A stretch of 64,000 nucleotides of DNA from Epiperipatus broadwayi (Eukaryota > Onychophora > Udeonychophora > Euonychophora > Peripatidae): the NCBI GenBank assembly GCA_028023455.1, contig JAQFVV010006270.1, forward strand, positions 4,804,834-4,868,833, given 5' to 3'. The first letter of the stretch is position 1. Each line of letters starts with the position of its first letter. The position numbers and the translations under genes are program-made. The notes under the pieces are model-generated. The model was not told where the DNA came from and did no database searches. It saw only the letters and a program-made list of their open reading frames with translations. Positions 1 through 10,870 of the stretch are shown here, one piece after another.

Positions 1-246
1 TTCAGAATTTGTGTTGCTTAAAATATTTCCAAAAAAATATTATAAAGTTTTATTTGCACTATGGTAATTTCTTGTCATTTTTTTGCATTGCTTCAATTAA
101 TTTCAATTGGAGTATTCATATTCAATATACAATAGTGTCTTGGGGTTGTATCCTATACCTTCTTTAACTCAACAAATAGTAAATAGTCTTGTTACTCACT
201 GCTGTCATTTTAATCACATTTTGTATGCAGAATTGTAATCAGTATA

Positions 247-790
247 TAACTCTTAAGTGCCATATTCTATCTGGTAGATAAATTAATTTCACTCTAAATT
301 ACCAAAATGTTAACAAAGATATGCTTATAAACATCACAGCTCCAAGGGTAGGTGGATTCATTCTATTATTGATTCCTTTGTTCAACATTTAGAGTGCTTT
401 TAATTCATAACCTGTGGAAATGTGATTTACTTCCTTTGTTTACATACACATTGAGCTATTTTAATTTAAAGTTTATTTAAATCTCATTTAATTATTACAA
501 CCAAGGTGTTAAAAATGGAATTTTGTCTCCAGCCTTCTATAATTGATGATGAGTTTAATAACTCTTAAGTGCTATATTCTATCTGACTGATAAATTGATT
601 TTACTCTGAATTACCAGCAACATTGACAAAGGCATGCTTATAAACATCAGAGCTCCAAGGAATAGGCGGATTCATTCTATTCTTAATCTTTTCTTCAATA
701 TTTAGTGTTTTAATAGCCTGATGGGGACAATTTACTCCCTTTGTTTATATATACTTTGAGTTACATCTAATTTAAAGTTACATATATTGA
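247..790. repeat. Pair of diverged direct repeats (~230 bp)
   Basis: Positions 247-485 and 558-790 are diverged copies of one sequence in the same orientation. Both begin with TAACTCTTAAGTG, continue through a shared block around GCTTATAAACATCA and CTCCAAGG, and end in a shared TTTAAAGTT block. The period is about 311 bp. No coding potential is visible. The second copy runs into the left end of the mariner element at 787. The repeat is not recognised. Confidence 0.7.
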
Positions 791-1742
791 GGTATGACAA
801 TTTAATCCCTGGAATCACCATATGGTGTTACCCCTGACCTAATTGTATCGAAATCATATAAGTAGTCATGTTTAAACATATTTAAGCTAACACTTGTGTA
901 AGTTTTAAGCTGATAGAACTAGTTTTTAGTTATCTATTAAGAAGATAATAAATATCCATGCATTTGTCCATGCATTTGGTTAGGCATAAATGGTGATCAA
1001 AATTTTGAGCAATGTATTAATATCAAATTTTGTGTGAAAATCAGCAAATATACTATTGAAATATTACAACTGTTGCAAATGGCTTGTTGCGAAGATGCTA
1101 TAAAAAAATTGAGTATGTTTAAATAGCATAAGAGGTTCAAAAATGGGCATTAAGATGTGATGTAAGAACCCAGAAGTGGATAGCAAGTTAATATTAACAA
1201 AATGTGAGATGTAATATAATCTGACAGATGATTAAGTGTGAGATTTATAGCTAAAGTATTATAGATTAATCAAGAAACAGATTAATTTTAAATAAAGAAT
1301 TGGGCATGAAAAAGATTTTTGTGAGATTTGTGCCTAGGATCTTGACAGATGAACAGCACATGAACAGAAACAGCATCGGTTTGATGTGGCAACCAATCTT
1401 TCTTCAAATATGCATCTGCTTCTGATAGTAATTATGTGTGATGAAACTTGGTGCATCAAGTATGACCTGGAAACAAAATGTCAGAGCATGTAAGGAATGA
1501 AAACCCTGAATTCACTACATCCTAAAAAGACATGCCTGCCATGCTCATAGTTTAAGACCATGCTGGTATGTTTCTTTGATCACAAGGGAATAGTCCACCA
1601 AGAATTTATTGAACAAGGGCAAACAATCAACCAGCAATGTTATTTAAAAATACTTTAGAGATTATGAGATTATGCTCAAAGAAAAAAATCCTAATTGTGG
1701 TCTGATAAGTGGATCATTCATCATGACAATGTATCAAATCAT

Positions 1743-1892
1743 AGTGTTATCATTGTGATAGACTTTTTGACCAAAAATCAATTATATAGCTGGTCTACCT
1801 GTTTTTTCACCTGACTTAGTGTTATCCTTGTGATAGACTTTTTGACCAAAAATCAATTATATAGCTAGTCTACCTGTTTTTTCACCTGACTT
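1743..1892 (+). repeat. 75 bp tandem duplication inside the mariner transposase
   Basis: Units 1743-1817 and 1818-1892 differ at only a few positions (for example CATTG against CCTTG, and TGGTC against TAGTC). The unit is 25 codons long, so it keeps the frame. It duplicates the region just after the HHDN-like block and probably arose after the copy had lost function. Confidence 0.9.
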
Positions 1893-2005
1893 AGCTACCT
1901 ATGATTTTTTTGGTTATTTCTAAAATTAAAAACTGCACTGAAAGGATAAAGATTTTCTATTATAACTGACATCCAAGAGATTGTGAGACAGCTGTTCAAC
2001 TAGAT

Positions 2006-2043
2006 GTGATATGTTGGACTATTTCCATAGTCCAACATATCAC
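2006..2043. repeat. Perfect short palindrome
   Basis: Two 17 bp arms (2006-2022 and 2027-2043) are perfect reverse complements around the four-base loop TTCC. The palindrome lies near the 3' end of the mariner coding remnant. It is not part of the usual mariner structure and may be a local template-switch product. Confidence 0.9.
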
Positions 2044-2199
2044 ATGTAATAATATACTACATCATAAACCAACAGACAAAAGCTGTTCAGCTGTATTCAT
2101 GAAAATGAGTTCCAAGTATGCTTCCAAAAATAGGAATGACATATCCACCTGTATAAAGGTGCATTCTGGGAATTAAATTGTCACACCTCATATTTGGAT

Positions 2200-3230
2200 A
2201 GCTGCTTGTTTTTTAGGTGTTGCATATTACAATCTTTCTTAATCACATTACTAAATAAACGAACCATCATGAAACTTATGTATAATGCAGTTTTTTATTT
2301 CATTTTTTAAGAATGAAGAATTCATGCAGCATTCCATTCTAATGATATCTTTAACCACAGCTAACATCATTAAGAAATGAGATATTACTATATATTTCAT
2401 CATAAATTTTGTGGACATTTTCTAATTGTTATTTTATTATGTTTCTAAATTGTACCCCCTTTTTTTATCATTAATATTTTGTTGTTTTCATCAATGTAAA
2501 ATTGATGTATTCCTAATGATTAAATGTTTTTGTAATACTTATAAAAGTCTTATGATCTTGTATATTTTCTTAATCAACTCTGTCTAGGTTTCCAATGAGC
2601 TTCTATGTTAATAATTTATCAATTCCTTGATATTTGCATTCTTACTGTTCATTTATTGTTATTTTAATTGAAGCATATTATAACTTTTTTAAATCTTGTT
2701 TTGTTCTTTTTATATTCTTCTGTTTAACAAAATGTTTTAATTCTGTAGTTAACTATATCTTGCATTACATGCTAAAATTATGCTTAATGTTAATGGCTTC
2801 TTGGGAAATATTTCTTTTTATCTTCAGCTATTAATATTTATTTCTCTGTGCTGTTGTTGTATGATTTATGCATATAACTTTCTATTCTGTTCTGATATAA
2901 ATTCTGTGTACTTGGTTTTAAAATAAGAATATTTAATATCTTAGAGCATCTATAACTTCTTTGGCATTTAAAGACATGTAAATAACATGTTGAGCAGTAG
3001 CACATTCTTATGATTAGCTTCAAAAATACAGAGCAAATATTTTTGTATTATCATATATATTTTATCCATCTTTTATATTCAGAAATCAAGTTTAAATATA
3101 CTAAGACTTTTTGTTTACAGAATTAGACTATTCTGTGGCTATTATATGCTTTTATTTCTCCTTGTAGACCCAATACAAATTTTTTTATTTAAATTCAGTT
3201 CATAGAAAGAATGAAAAGTAAGAGATTATA
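2200..3230. other. AT-rich DNA without recognisable gene
   Basis: No coding sequence with family-like content, RNA gene or clear repeat is visible here. Short open frames (for example 2634-2834 on plus) are rich in F, L, I and Y codons, as expected of random AT-rich DNA. Confidence 0.6.
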
Positions 3231-3622
3231 TGCACATAAACAGATATAAGTTTAGCTTTGATATTTTAAGAAATTATCAATTACTATTAATTAACAATCC
3301 TCCTGAGACTAAAAAAGTTTTCTTCATTAACCTAGAATAAGTCTTTTGTGAGAGTTTTTTCATATGTCAAAGCATTGACTGGGAAACAAACCCAGGCCAG
3401 CTGCTTGAAAGGCAGCTATGCTAACTGCTAGGCCACTAATGTTGACTCTTTTGTGAGAGTTTACTAAAATAAAAGGAGGTTCTGTTTGAATTTATTGAAG
3501 TAAAGGAGTTATTGTAGATTAATGGAGACAACTTATTTAGCCTCAGAAGGATTGTCAATTAGTAATAATTTATAGTTCCTTGGCAATATCAAAAGCTAAA
3601 GTTATCTCTGTTTACATGGATG
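3231..3622. repeat. Foldback element with a SINE in its centre
   Basis: The arms at about 3231-3310 and 3541-3622 are imperfect reverse complements. The left arm carries AGCTTTGATATT and AATTAACAATCCTCCTGAG, and the right arm carries the complements. The central part holds SINE copy A1 with its own target duplication, so the SINE inserted into an older foldback. No coding capacity. Confidence 0.75.
3358..3446 (-). mobile_element. tRNA-derived SINE family A, copy 1
   Basis: On the minus strand the element starts GTCAACATTAGTGGC and shows a tRNA-like head (box A-like GTTAGCATAGC, box B-like GGGTTTGTTTCCC), ending near CATATG plus an A tail. A 16 bp direct repeat, TCTTTTGTGAGAGTTT, flanks it at 3342-3357 and 3447-3462: a target-site duplication typical of LINE-driven retroposition. 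Four more copies occur in this window (8924, 34996, 35762, 46093). The arms resemble a leucine/serine-class tRNA with a longer variable region, but I infer the tRNA identity weakly. Confidence 0.8.
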
Positions 3623-3624
3623 TA

Positions 3625-4405
3625 ATATCTTAATTTTTATTCCTTATCAAAGATTAAAAACCCATAAAAAATATAATTCTCAGTTTATCTTCTATTATTA
3701 TCATTTCATATTGACTTGGCACTTTTGTTACATGTTGTAGCTTATTATATTATTGGCTGCATTATCAATGTTTAAATTAGGTTGCACTTTTTTAATATGT
3801 TGCCACTCTATTTTTTGTTTATATAAATAGACATTGCTCTGCTCTCTGATTTATTTTACTCTGAAAATTAACATATTTACTTTTAATCTTTTGCATTATC
3901 GCATCAAAGTTGTGATTTTAACTTTATTAAATATACTTTTTGATGTTGGTCCTAGTTCCCTGTACTTATAAGGTTCTCAATAGTCATGATTTTTTTTCTA
4001 AACTTTTTTTAAATTCAGTTATTCATCTTTTTTATTTTTAAATGCTTTTATTGATTTTGGAAAATCTGTTTGTCTATTTGTTAACTTTTGATATTTTTCA
4101 TATTAGAATGAAATTTTAAAATCAAGGATTAATATATTTAAATTCAATAGAATTGCTTGAAAAATGATATATAACTTAGTTATATCACCATAATACATTT
4201 AAAACATGATCTTTTTAGTATATCAACTAGCTTGATAGATATGGAGTAGAGGAGGAAAAATATAAAAAATATTCAATAATTTCACATTTTGCAGTTAACA
4301 ATTATTCGTAAAATTTTCATTTGTTTTAACTAATGGTCACGAGAAGACAGTTTAATATTTTTTCTTTCAACTTAATAACATTTTTAAACCATTTTAATTA
4401 AACTC
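3625..4405. other. AT-rich DNA without recognisable feature
   Basis: Nothing supportable is seen here beyond homopolymer and AT-rich tracts. Confidence 0.5.
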
Positions 4406-4409
4406 AATA

Positions 4410-4855
4410 TATATATATATCATATTTAGTATATGTACATAATTATATATGTATAATAAATCAATAATTAGGTTTTCTATTTAAAACTGTTTCTATTTTT
4501 ATTTTAAAATAAATGTTTTTTTTTAAAAAAGTAAACTAGAAAAATCCCATTATTTAAAACTTTAAAAAAGATTGTGAATTTTTTTCTTTAGCACTTTTTA
4601 AAAAAAAAAACTGTTTTAAAATTAAAATAAATCTATCAATTTAAATAGAAAACTTAGTTACTGATTCATTATACATATATAATTATCATTAAAACCAGTC
4701 AACACTTAGACACAATTTCAAACTGTGACTGTTATTAATATTGGGCTTGTCTAAGTGTTGACTGGTTTTTAATGATTACTTGCAAACCCATTTAGTCTTG
4801 AGCATTATTAAAAATATATAACTATGTACACATACTAAATATAATATGTACATTA
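4410..4855. repeat. Nested AT-rich foldback
   Basis: Outer arms (CATATTTAGTATATGTACAT near 4420 and its near complement near 4825-4850) enclose a second inverted pair (about 4440-4530 against 4608-4690) and a third pair (4690-4712 against 4752-4775). The third pair contains the motif AACCAGTCAACACTTAGAC and its complement. That innermost motif also marks the end of a ~330 bp repeat seen at 8395-8735 and 44320-44985. No open frame of note. Confidence 0.65.
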
Positions 4856-5089
4856 AGAGTACATAATCAATAAAGCAAGTCATATATAACATAACATTGC
4901 TTTTAAAAGCTTGTATTTACAAATATGTAATATAGGGAGTGTACCATTCAGTTCCATATAGCTATTTGAGTTAGATAGCTGGAATTAAAGGCATTTTGTC
5001 TCTAAAAATTTCAGATTTTCTTTTCAATAGTTACATATTAAATAAGGGCTGGATTTTGAGTTGATATTTTAAATTTAGTGTCTGAATGT

Positions 5090-5160
5090 TCTAGCTTCTC
5101 ACTGAGGTGAGCCATAAGCTCAAAACTGATTGGTCTGGGATAAAAATATTCTAGATAGAG
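5090..5160 (+). repeat. Possible diverged hammerhead-repeat remnant
   Basis: The order CTCACTGAGGTGA, GCCATAAGCT, AAAACTGATTGGTC, TGGGATA resembles the ribozyme core of the hammerhead repeat family elsewhere in the window, but CTGATGA and GAAA are both broken. It is weak and may be chance. Confidence 0.25.
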
Positions 5161-5318
5161 AGTTTAAATATTTTCTCTTACTGCACTTATTAAATAAGAG
5201 TTTGTTTGAACTATTGGTATGCTCTCTATATTACACACACATATATAAACTTATTGCAGAAATATCTAACTTATATATAATATGTTTTATTCTAATTATT
5301 TATTGAGCACACAGACAG

Positions 5319-5510
5319 TATGTAATTAGAAAGAGAAAGACTTTAATCTTTTAAAGATAGGACAGCTGATCTTATCTTTATAAATCCATATCTTGTGTTG
5401 AGGTTTGAAAGGTCTCTCTACTGTCTAAAATTAAATCATTTGGCTATTATACAAATGTTTAAGGCCCATGTGGAAAAAGGTTAAAGCCTTTCTCTTTCTA
5501 ATTATATACT
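5319..5510. repeat. Inverted repeat with ~28 bp arms
   Basis: Arms at 5319-5346 and 5483-5510 share GTAATTAGAAAGAGAAAG and its complement. The spacer has no recognisable content. Possibly a short foldback element. Confidence 0.55.
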
Positions 5511-5737
5511 ATATGGGTGATATTGATTTAAAGTATAATTATATGTATTAAGTGAAGTTCATTAACAATATATACACATGTATTATTATGTACACATACT
5601 AAATTTGATATATATAAGTGTATACATTTTAAGTTATAGCACAAATATCCAGTGATATATATATATCAACTATCAACTATAAGTATCCAGTCAATTTAAA
5701 GTACAATACAGTTTTACATTTTTATTTACTGTGCCAA

Positions 5738-6028
5738 TAATAAATATTAAATGCTTTTATTGACTGTGCACTAAAATAAAATAAAATAATTGTTTCATCA
5801 AACACAATTGAAGTTTTTAGATTTAACCTGAAATAAAAACATGGAAAGTCCAGAAATTAATTGTCAATACCTATTTTTTATAACAAGAAATTGACTTAAT
5901 TAATTTTTGGATCCTTCTACCCCATGCTTTTATTTTAAGTTAAATCTAAAAACTCCAATTGTGGTTGAAGAAATGATTGTTTTTATTATTTTAGTGCACA
6001 GTCAATAAAAGCATTTAATACAAAATAG
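5738..6028. repeat. Foldback element with ~135 bp arms
   Basis: The left arm (about 5745-5880) and right arm (about 5893-6028) are near-complementary over most of their length. Both contain AAATGCTTTTATTGACTG, TTTTTAGATTTAAC and a CATG-containing inner block. There is almost no spacer. No transposase is encoded, so this is a non-autonomous foldback or MITE-like element. No family assignment. Confidence 0.8.
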
Positions 6029-6456
6029 TTTTATCTCTATTATTATAAATGGTATTTACATATTAAAAATGCAATGGAGGAGATCTGCTACACCTTTTTA
6101 CATCCATGATAAATGTCTAACCTTGTGATCCTTTCAAATAAACCCTGCGATCTTATCTAATTTCATTCTATAACATGTTATATGATAAATTTGCACTTAT
6201 TGTCCAGACTTCATTCAGACAAGTTCTTCTTAAAGTGTTGTTCACTTCAGTGCTGTCAATTGCACTTTTCAAGTATTTTTATTTCAAAGTGTTTTGAGGT
6301 TTCCTAAATTTACATTTTTATAATTTCCGTCATTGTATTTTTTTAATACCTATTATACTATTTTTGATTTTAAGTGAGTGAATACATGTATTTTTCATTT
6401 TGATTTATTTTTCCATTTTCTGATTAATACTACAATTTTTTTAAACAGTACAAAAT

Positions 6457-7103
6457 GATGAACATTTGGAGTTTACCTGCTACTGAGATCAATATGGTCG
6501 AGTATTTTCAAAAGAAACAAGTCTGAATAGACATACTATGACTCTTTACCTCCACACTTTGGACAAGCAATGGCATTGTAATGTTTGAAGATGTAATAAT
6601 AAAATCGGCTTTTATAAAGGAACATTGTTGGAGAAGTTCCAGAATTCCATTTTTGATGGCATTCTGATTTATTTACAGCAGAGCTTGCAAATTAACCTCC
6701 ATAGAATGGGGAAGACAAAACTATAATAAATAGACTGGAATATGTGGGAAGTTTTTGCCACTGTGATGATAGAGTGAGAAAAATGTAAAATTGGAGGCCC
6801 TAACAAAATTGTTAAAATTGATGAGAGCTTTTTTACAAAAAGAAAAAAAAACGAAGCTAGCCAAATTCTTCTGGAACAATGGATGTTTGGTGACCTGTGC
6901 AGGGAGACTGAAAAGGGTTTCATCATGAGGATTCATGACAGAACAATGGTAATTGATGAGACCATCAAACAAAATGTGGAAGAGGAATAGACAATTTATT
7001 TGGACTGTTGGAAAGCATATAAAACTACTGAATTACAAGTTGCCATTTACAACCATTTTGGGGTGAACCATAAATATACATTTTGTGAGTTCATAAACTG
7101 GAT
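6457..7103 (+). pseudogene. Merlin (IS1016/ISXO2-like DDE) transposase pseudogene
   Basis: Conceptual plus-strand translation with frame changes matches the eukaryotic Merlin transposase order: an N-terminal degraded Cys/His region, SSRIPFLMAF (near 6635-6665), then KIDESFF with the first catalytic aspartate (near 6818-6838), a QWMFG-like block, RETEKGFIMRIHDRTM (near 6900-6950), a second catalytic aspartate region in TIYLDCWKAYK (near 6991-7025), and NHFGVNHKYTF before the expected third acidic region. The frame is broken by stops upstream. The 3' end is lost where a hammerhead repeat starts at about 7104. Merlin elements are cut-and-paste DNA transposons related to bacterial IS1016. Confidence 0.85.
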
Positions 7104-7536
7104 TAGTGGTGACTATGGTTATTAAAGAACCAAAGCCATTAAAATGTATAGGTAATGAACTGAGTTCAGACTTATATGACTATATAAGCTAATGAACTTG
7201 GATTGAAAATATTGTGTTTTCAAATTTTAGACTCATATTTTTGTAGTTAAGTAGAGATAAAAGGTGGTTTCTGGAAGGTTGCATTAGAACCTAAGATCTA
7301 GATGCTGTGCTCTCAGATCCAAGGCTCCTCACTAATGAAAGCCACAAGATAGAAACTAGTCTGGGGATATTGGATGAGTAGGCGTTAGATAGGGATTTTA
7401 TGCACAAGCTTTCTGGCATCCATTGATTACTCTAGTTTGCACTGAATGGCACTACTGTATGGAGAGTTTTGCCTGTTTTAATAACAGTTATGAGCAATCA
7501 TAAGAAATGGTGATCATGTGATGTTTAGTGGTTTAA
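7104..7536 (+). mobile_element. Hammerhead-ribozyme repeat (retrozyme-like), copy 1
   Basis: This non-coding repeat has the family's internal block (near GGTTATTAAAGAACC), then GATCTAGATG, the ribozyme region 7317-7375, the block CCATTGATTACTC, and the end GTGATCATGTGATGTTTAG. It follows directly on the truncated Merlin gene, so it inserted there or joined by deletion. The ribozyme core reads CTAATGA instead of CTGATGA, which changes an invariant guanine, so this copy is predicted inactive. Stem I pairs are kept (ATCCAA with TTGGAT; TCCTCA with TGGGGA). Confidence 0.8.
7317..7375 (+). ncRNA. Type I hammerhead motif, mutated core
   Basis: Stem I strand ATCCAA-GGC-TCCTCA, core CTAATGA (expected CTGATGA), loop region, GAAAC-TA-GTC, then TGGGGA-TA-TTGGAT. 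Both stem I blocks pair perfectly, allowing one G-U pair. The G to A change in the core should abolish self-cleavage. Confidence 0.7.
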
Positions 7537-7827
7537 TACTAAGATTGTAATGTTTAATGTTGAAAGGAAAATTATTTTAACTAATCATCTGCTTAGAAAG
7601 CAATAATTCAATAATTTTATCATCATCTAAAAAATGAAGTACAAAAACATTAATATTATTTCAACTTTTTTAAAAAAAAATAATATTAACCATCTCTTCC
7701 TATTTAACAAAATATAGATCACTTTATTATTACAAAATTTTTGCTATTCTTATTTACAAATTTTTATTTTAGTAAATATATTAGTAATATATATATATAA
7801 ATAAAATATCCATTAATTAAAAACAAT

Positions 7828-8162
7828 ATTGTAATTATAATTGAAATAATATTTTTAACGGTTTACAAACAATTACAAACAATCCTTAAATCTGCAGAAG
7901 TACTTTCGGTTACTTTCTAACCTGCCTCAACTGCCATTAAATTCAAAAACCAAAAGCGGAAGCAAACGTCATCAATTCAAATTCCACGAATCTCGTATTT
8001 TATAAACAGGAATAAAACGCATTTAATAAATCGACAAGCTTCTGGTTTTTGAATTTAATGGCAGTTGAGGCAGGTTAGAAAGTAACCGAAACTACTTCTG
8101 CGGATTTAAGGATTGTTTGTAATTGTTTGTAAACCATTAAAAATATTATTTCAATTATATAT
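7828..8162. repeat. Foldback element with near-perfect ~125 bp arms
   Basis: Left arm about 7828-7956 and right arm about 8042-8162 are almost perfect reverse complements. They contain GTTTACAAACAATTACAAAC, AACCTGCCTCAACTGCC and their complements. About 85 bp of unique, less AT-rich spacer lies between them. The high arm identity suggests a recent insertion or gene conversion between arms. No coding capacity. Family unknown. Confidence 0.85.
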
Positions 8163-8394
8163 ATATGGAAACAAGACAGACTTCAGAAATGAGCTATTGG
8201 TATTAACTTTACTTGCTCTCATCTGTCCATAAGTATTTTAAAAGCATAGATGAATCAACCTATGCTTGGTACTTATTTTTATATAAACCATCACTTATTG
8301 GCCATGCTTAACTCAGGACTTGATCCTATTTTAAGCCTGATAATTCAATTGATAAATTATTTATACAAATTTAGTATATACATATATACCCATT

Positions 8395-8735
8395 TCACCT
8401 TGAGTATTATAACACTTATTATGTAAGTAATGCTTTGGGTGCAATTTGAAATTTATAATTGCAAATTTGTATTGTTATAATTGATTATTTATTAGTCTAC
8501 ATTCTGAATAGATTATATTTTACCTTTTTAAAGATGTTTATTTCAACTTCTTTGTATCAAGAATTTCATTCTCTGTGGTCAAGTTGCAATCTTTAGTGTT
8601 TATATAAGTATATTGGACCATTAATAAAGGGATTCCACCTTCAGTGTTAAAAAAAGGTTGCCTTGACAACAGTTTGAAACTGTTAATTGCTATTGATATT
8701 GGGATTGGGTAAGTGTTGACTGGTTTTTACTGATA
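8395..8735 (-). repeat. ~330 bp dispersed repeat (family C), inverted copy
   Basis: On the minus strand this matches the two tandem copies at 44320-44985. Shared blocks are ACCAGTCAACACTTA, AATTTCAAACTGTTGTC, CAACTTGACCACAGAG and CAATTTGCACCCAAAG-type ends. It contains no open frame. Function and class are unknown; terminal structure is not clear enough to call a transposon type. Confidence 0.7.
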
Positions 8736-8923
8736 TGTATATATAGGAAAAAGACAATACCTCATTACCTATGACTTTTGAATTATTTTAAACCTTTCTA
8801 TTTTGTAAAAATGTTAAACCTAAACTTATTTTGATTGCCTTATTACCATCTATCTCTTTTTAATTTAAATATATTTTTCATAATTAAATCATATGATTTT
8901 ATTGATGAAATTAAGTGAAATTT

Positions 8924-9037
8924 GTCAAGCGTTGTTAGTCGAGAGGTTAGTGCAGCCACCTTGCAAGCAAGCAGTTGGTTGCAGACAGTTGTTGCAGGTT
9001 CACCTCCCGGCCAATCTATGACATATGGGGGGGGGGG
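8924..9037 (+). mobile_element. tRNA-derived SINE family A, copy 2
   Basis: The element starts GTCAAGCGTTGTTAGTCGAG and has box A-like GTTAGTGCAGC, anticodon-arm-like CCTTGCAAGC, box B-like GGTTCACCTCC and the end CTATGACATATG. The tail is a run of G rather than A. A perfect 15 bp target duplication, AATTAAGTGAAATTT, flanks it at 8909-8923 and 9038-9052. This places retroposition beyond reasonable doubt. The G-run tail is unusual. Confidence 0.85.
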
Positions 9038-9052
9038 AATTAAGTGAAATTT

Positions 9053-10760
9053 ACATAAAAATAAAAAAAAATTTGTACAGTTATTTTCATCAAAGGCAAT
9101 TCATGTAGTTTATCATTACAGTTTTCATTAAGTTTTGCAATTATATAACTTAAACTTGCTTTTAAATTTTGAATTTCAAAAATCTTACACGTTTCACTTT
9201 TTAACAAAAAGTGAATTGTTATTCCTAATTCAATTTCTGGTATATCTTCTAAGATTTGATTGTTTTCTGGATTCTATTCATAGTTTTTACCCATGAAAAT
9301 TGTATTTGAGTTTTTCAACTTTGAACAACATTTTTAATGAATTTATCCAAGAAAATTTACTGGTCTATGAATTACAATTGTAGGATTGTTGTTTAAAAAA
9401 ATCATTATCTTCTAAAGATTCTTATACTTTATAATCTAAAGGAACATTCTCAGATAACCATCAGAATTTTCTTTTAGCTCAATACATTCATCCAATTCTA
9501 CTTTTTTAAAATATATTTGTTTATTTAAAATGAAAATATTTGATCGACTCTGGATAGAGTAAAATACAATATATAAAAAGGCTTTTTAATGCTATTTCAA
9601 GTACTTTTATAAATGTAATGCTGTGCAAAAAAATATTTTGAAAATAGTTTCGTATTTGAAAAAAATATTTAGTTATAAAATAAAAATAATTTATTTACTT
9701 TAACCCCCCCCCCCCATTTCTAACATTATTAACTTGCTGATTTTTATTAAAATATTAATACTATTATTTTTTTAAAAAATCTTAACTAACAAGTCTAAAC
9801 AAGTTTAGATTTAAAATAATGTTTTTAAAATGTTAACAAAAAATTAATTCTGATATTTAAAGGAGCACCTTAAAGTTGGTTATTAATTTAGGATGGAAAA
9901 ATCGTTCTTACTTAGATTTTAATTTTTTGAGTTTTAATTTAGATTTGACGACTTTGGAAATGTTTAAAACAGAGTAGAATTATTTAAGTGTAATATTTGC
10001 ATAGCCACAGGATTGTTCTAAAAGAATTTGTTTTAATAATGGTTTTATTAAATTAAATGATGCAATTTCCAATAAAATGACATCATTCTAAGCTAAATCA
10101 GGCCTGTCAGCTCTTCTAGAAAAAGATTAATTGAGTCAGAGCAGAGAAGTCTTGCAAGTTAATAATAGATCTCTTATAAAATTTGATTTAAAAAACCTCA
10201 TAGTTTCTGATTTCTTTATTAATACTGCTTGATTTAGCTTTTAGCATTTCAGTTAAGCTAATCAAATTTCAAAGTAAAAGAATGTCAAACAAATTGATAG
10301 AAAATAGAGATTGTTTAAAAGTTACTTTTTTAATTTTTATCTTATCTAATTCCCAAAGAAAGAGAATTCAGCAGAAAAAAAAAAGGTGGATGGTGATTAG
10401 TTAATTTTTTCACATTTGTTGATTTGACCAATCATTTTCTTGGGATTTTGTTTGTGCTATCTAGAATTTTTTTTTTATAATGTTGATAATGTAAATAAAC
10501 ATCAAATATTATTTGATATTAAATTTTGCCACTTATCATTTATATATCACTGTTTTTAACTTTGTTAATCAAATTGATGTGTTCTTTTTCTAATTATAAG
10601 ATTGTTTTGATTTCTGGATAGGAATCCATTTTCTTAATTGCAAAATTTCAGACACCACCATTATTTGTTTATCTTTTTTGATGATAAATAATGTGGTTAA
10701 TTTTTTTCTAACTGTTACTTACTACTTCAATTCAAGTTTTTCCAAATTTATTATGCAAGT
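9053..10760. other. AT-rich DNA, no gene recognised
   Basis: Only low-complexity tracts are visible, including a C run at about 9703-9715. No family-like coding or repeat structure could be supported. Confidence 0.55.
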
Positions 10761-10769
10761 CATCATATG

Positions 10770-10870
10770 ATGTACTCCCAGTGTGGTCGATTTGGGATTG
10801 GAAGATTCCAGGATCAATTCTGGTCCTGGAACTTCTTATAAACTTCTGAGAAATAAAGCCACATGATTTT
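10770..10870 (+). repeat. Possible second SINE family (B), copy 1
   Basis: The order AGTGTGGTCGATTTG, box B-like GGATCAATTCTGG, CCTGGAACTTCTTATAAAC and TTCTGAGAAATAAAGCCA also occurs near 30560-30655 on plus and, more diverged, on minus near 62415-62520 and 62540-62640. The box B-like GGATCNATTCC suggests a tRNA-derived origin. No target duplication was identified. Confidence 0.45.

Larger units (their letters stand above)
1021..2055 (+). pseudogene. Mariner transposase pseudogene
   Basis: Translation with frame changes gives recognisable mariner transposase blocks in order: an N-terminal helix-turn-helix region ending in HKRFK (near 1130), the DETW block around the first catalytic aspartate (near 1441), FFDHKGIVHQEFIEQG (near 1570-1620), a degraded HHDNA-type block (HDN-like, near 1715), and FLKLKTALKG-like residues (near 1915-1945). 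These are classical DD34D mariner landmarks. Stops and frameshifts occur throughout. Residues encoded by 1743-1817 are repeated by 1818-1892, a duplication of 25 codons. The product would have been the cut-and-paste transposase acting on the flanking inverted repeats. Confidence 0.85.
787..2190 (+). mobile_element. Mariner (Tc1/mariner) DNA transposon, complete but inactive
   Basis: The ends match as terminal inverted repeats: the left end reads TGAGGTATGACAATTTAAT and the right end, on the opposite strand, TGAGGTGTGACAATTTAAT. TA dinucleotides flank both sides (785-786 and 2191-2192), the usual mariner target duplication. The length of about 1.4 kb is normal for the family. The interior holds a decayed transposase reading frame on the plus strand. 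A 75 bp internal tandem duplication and a 17 bp-arm palindrome lie in its C-terminal half. No intact frame remains, so the copy cannot encode transposase. Confidence 0.85.
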
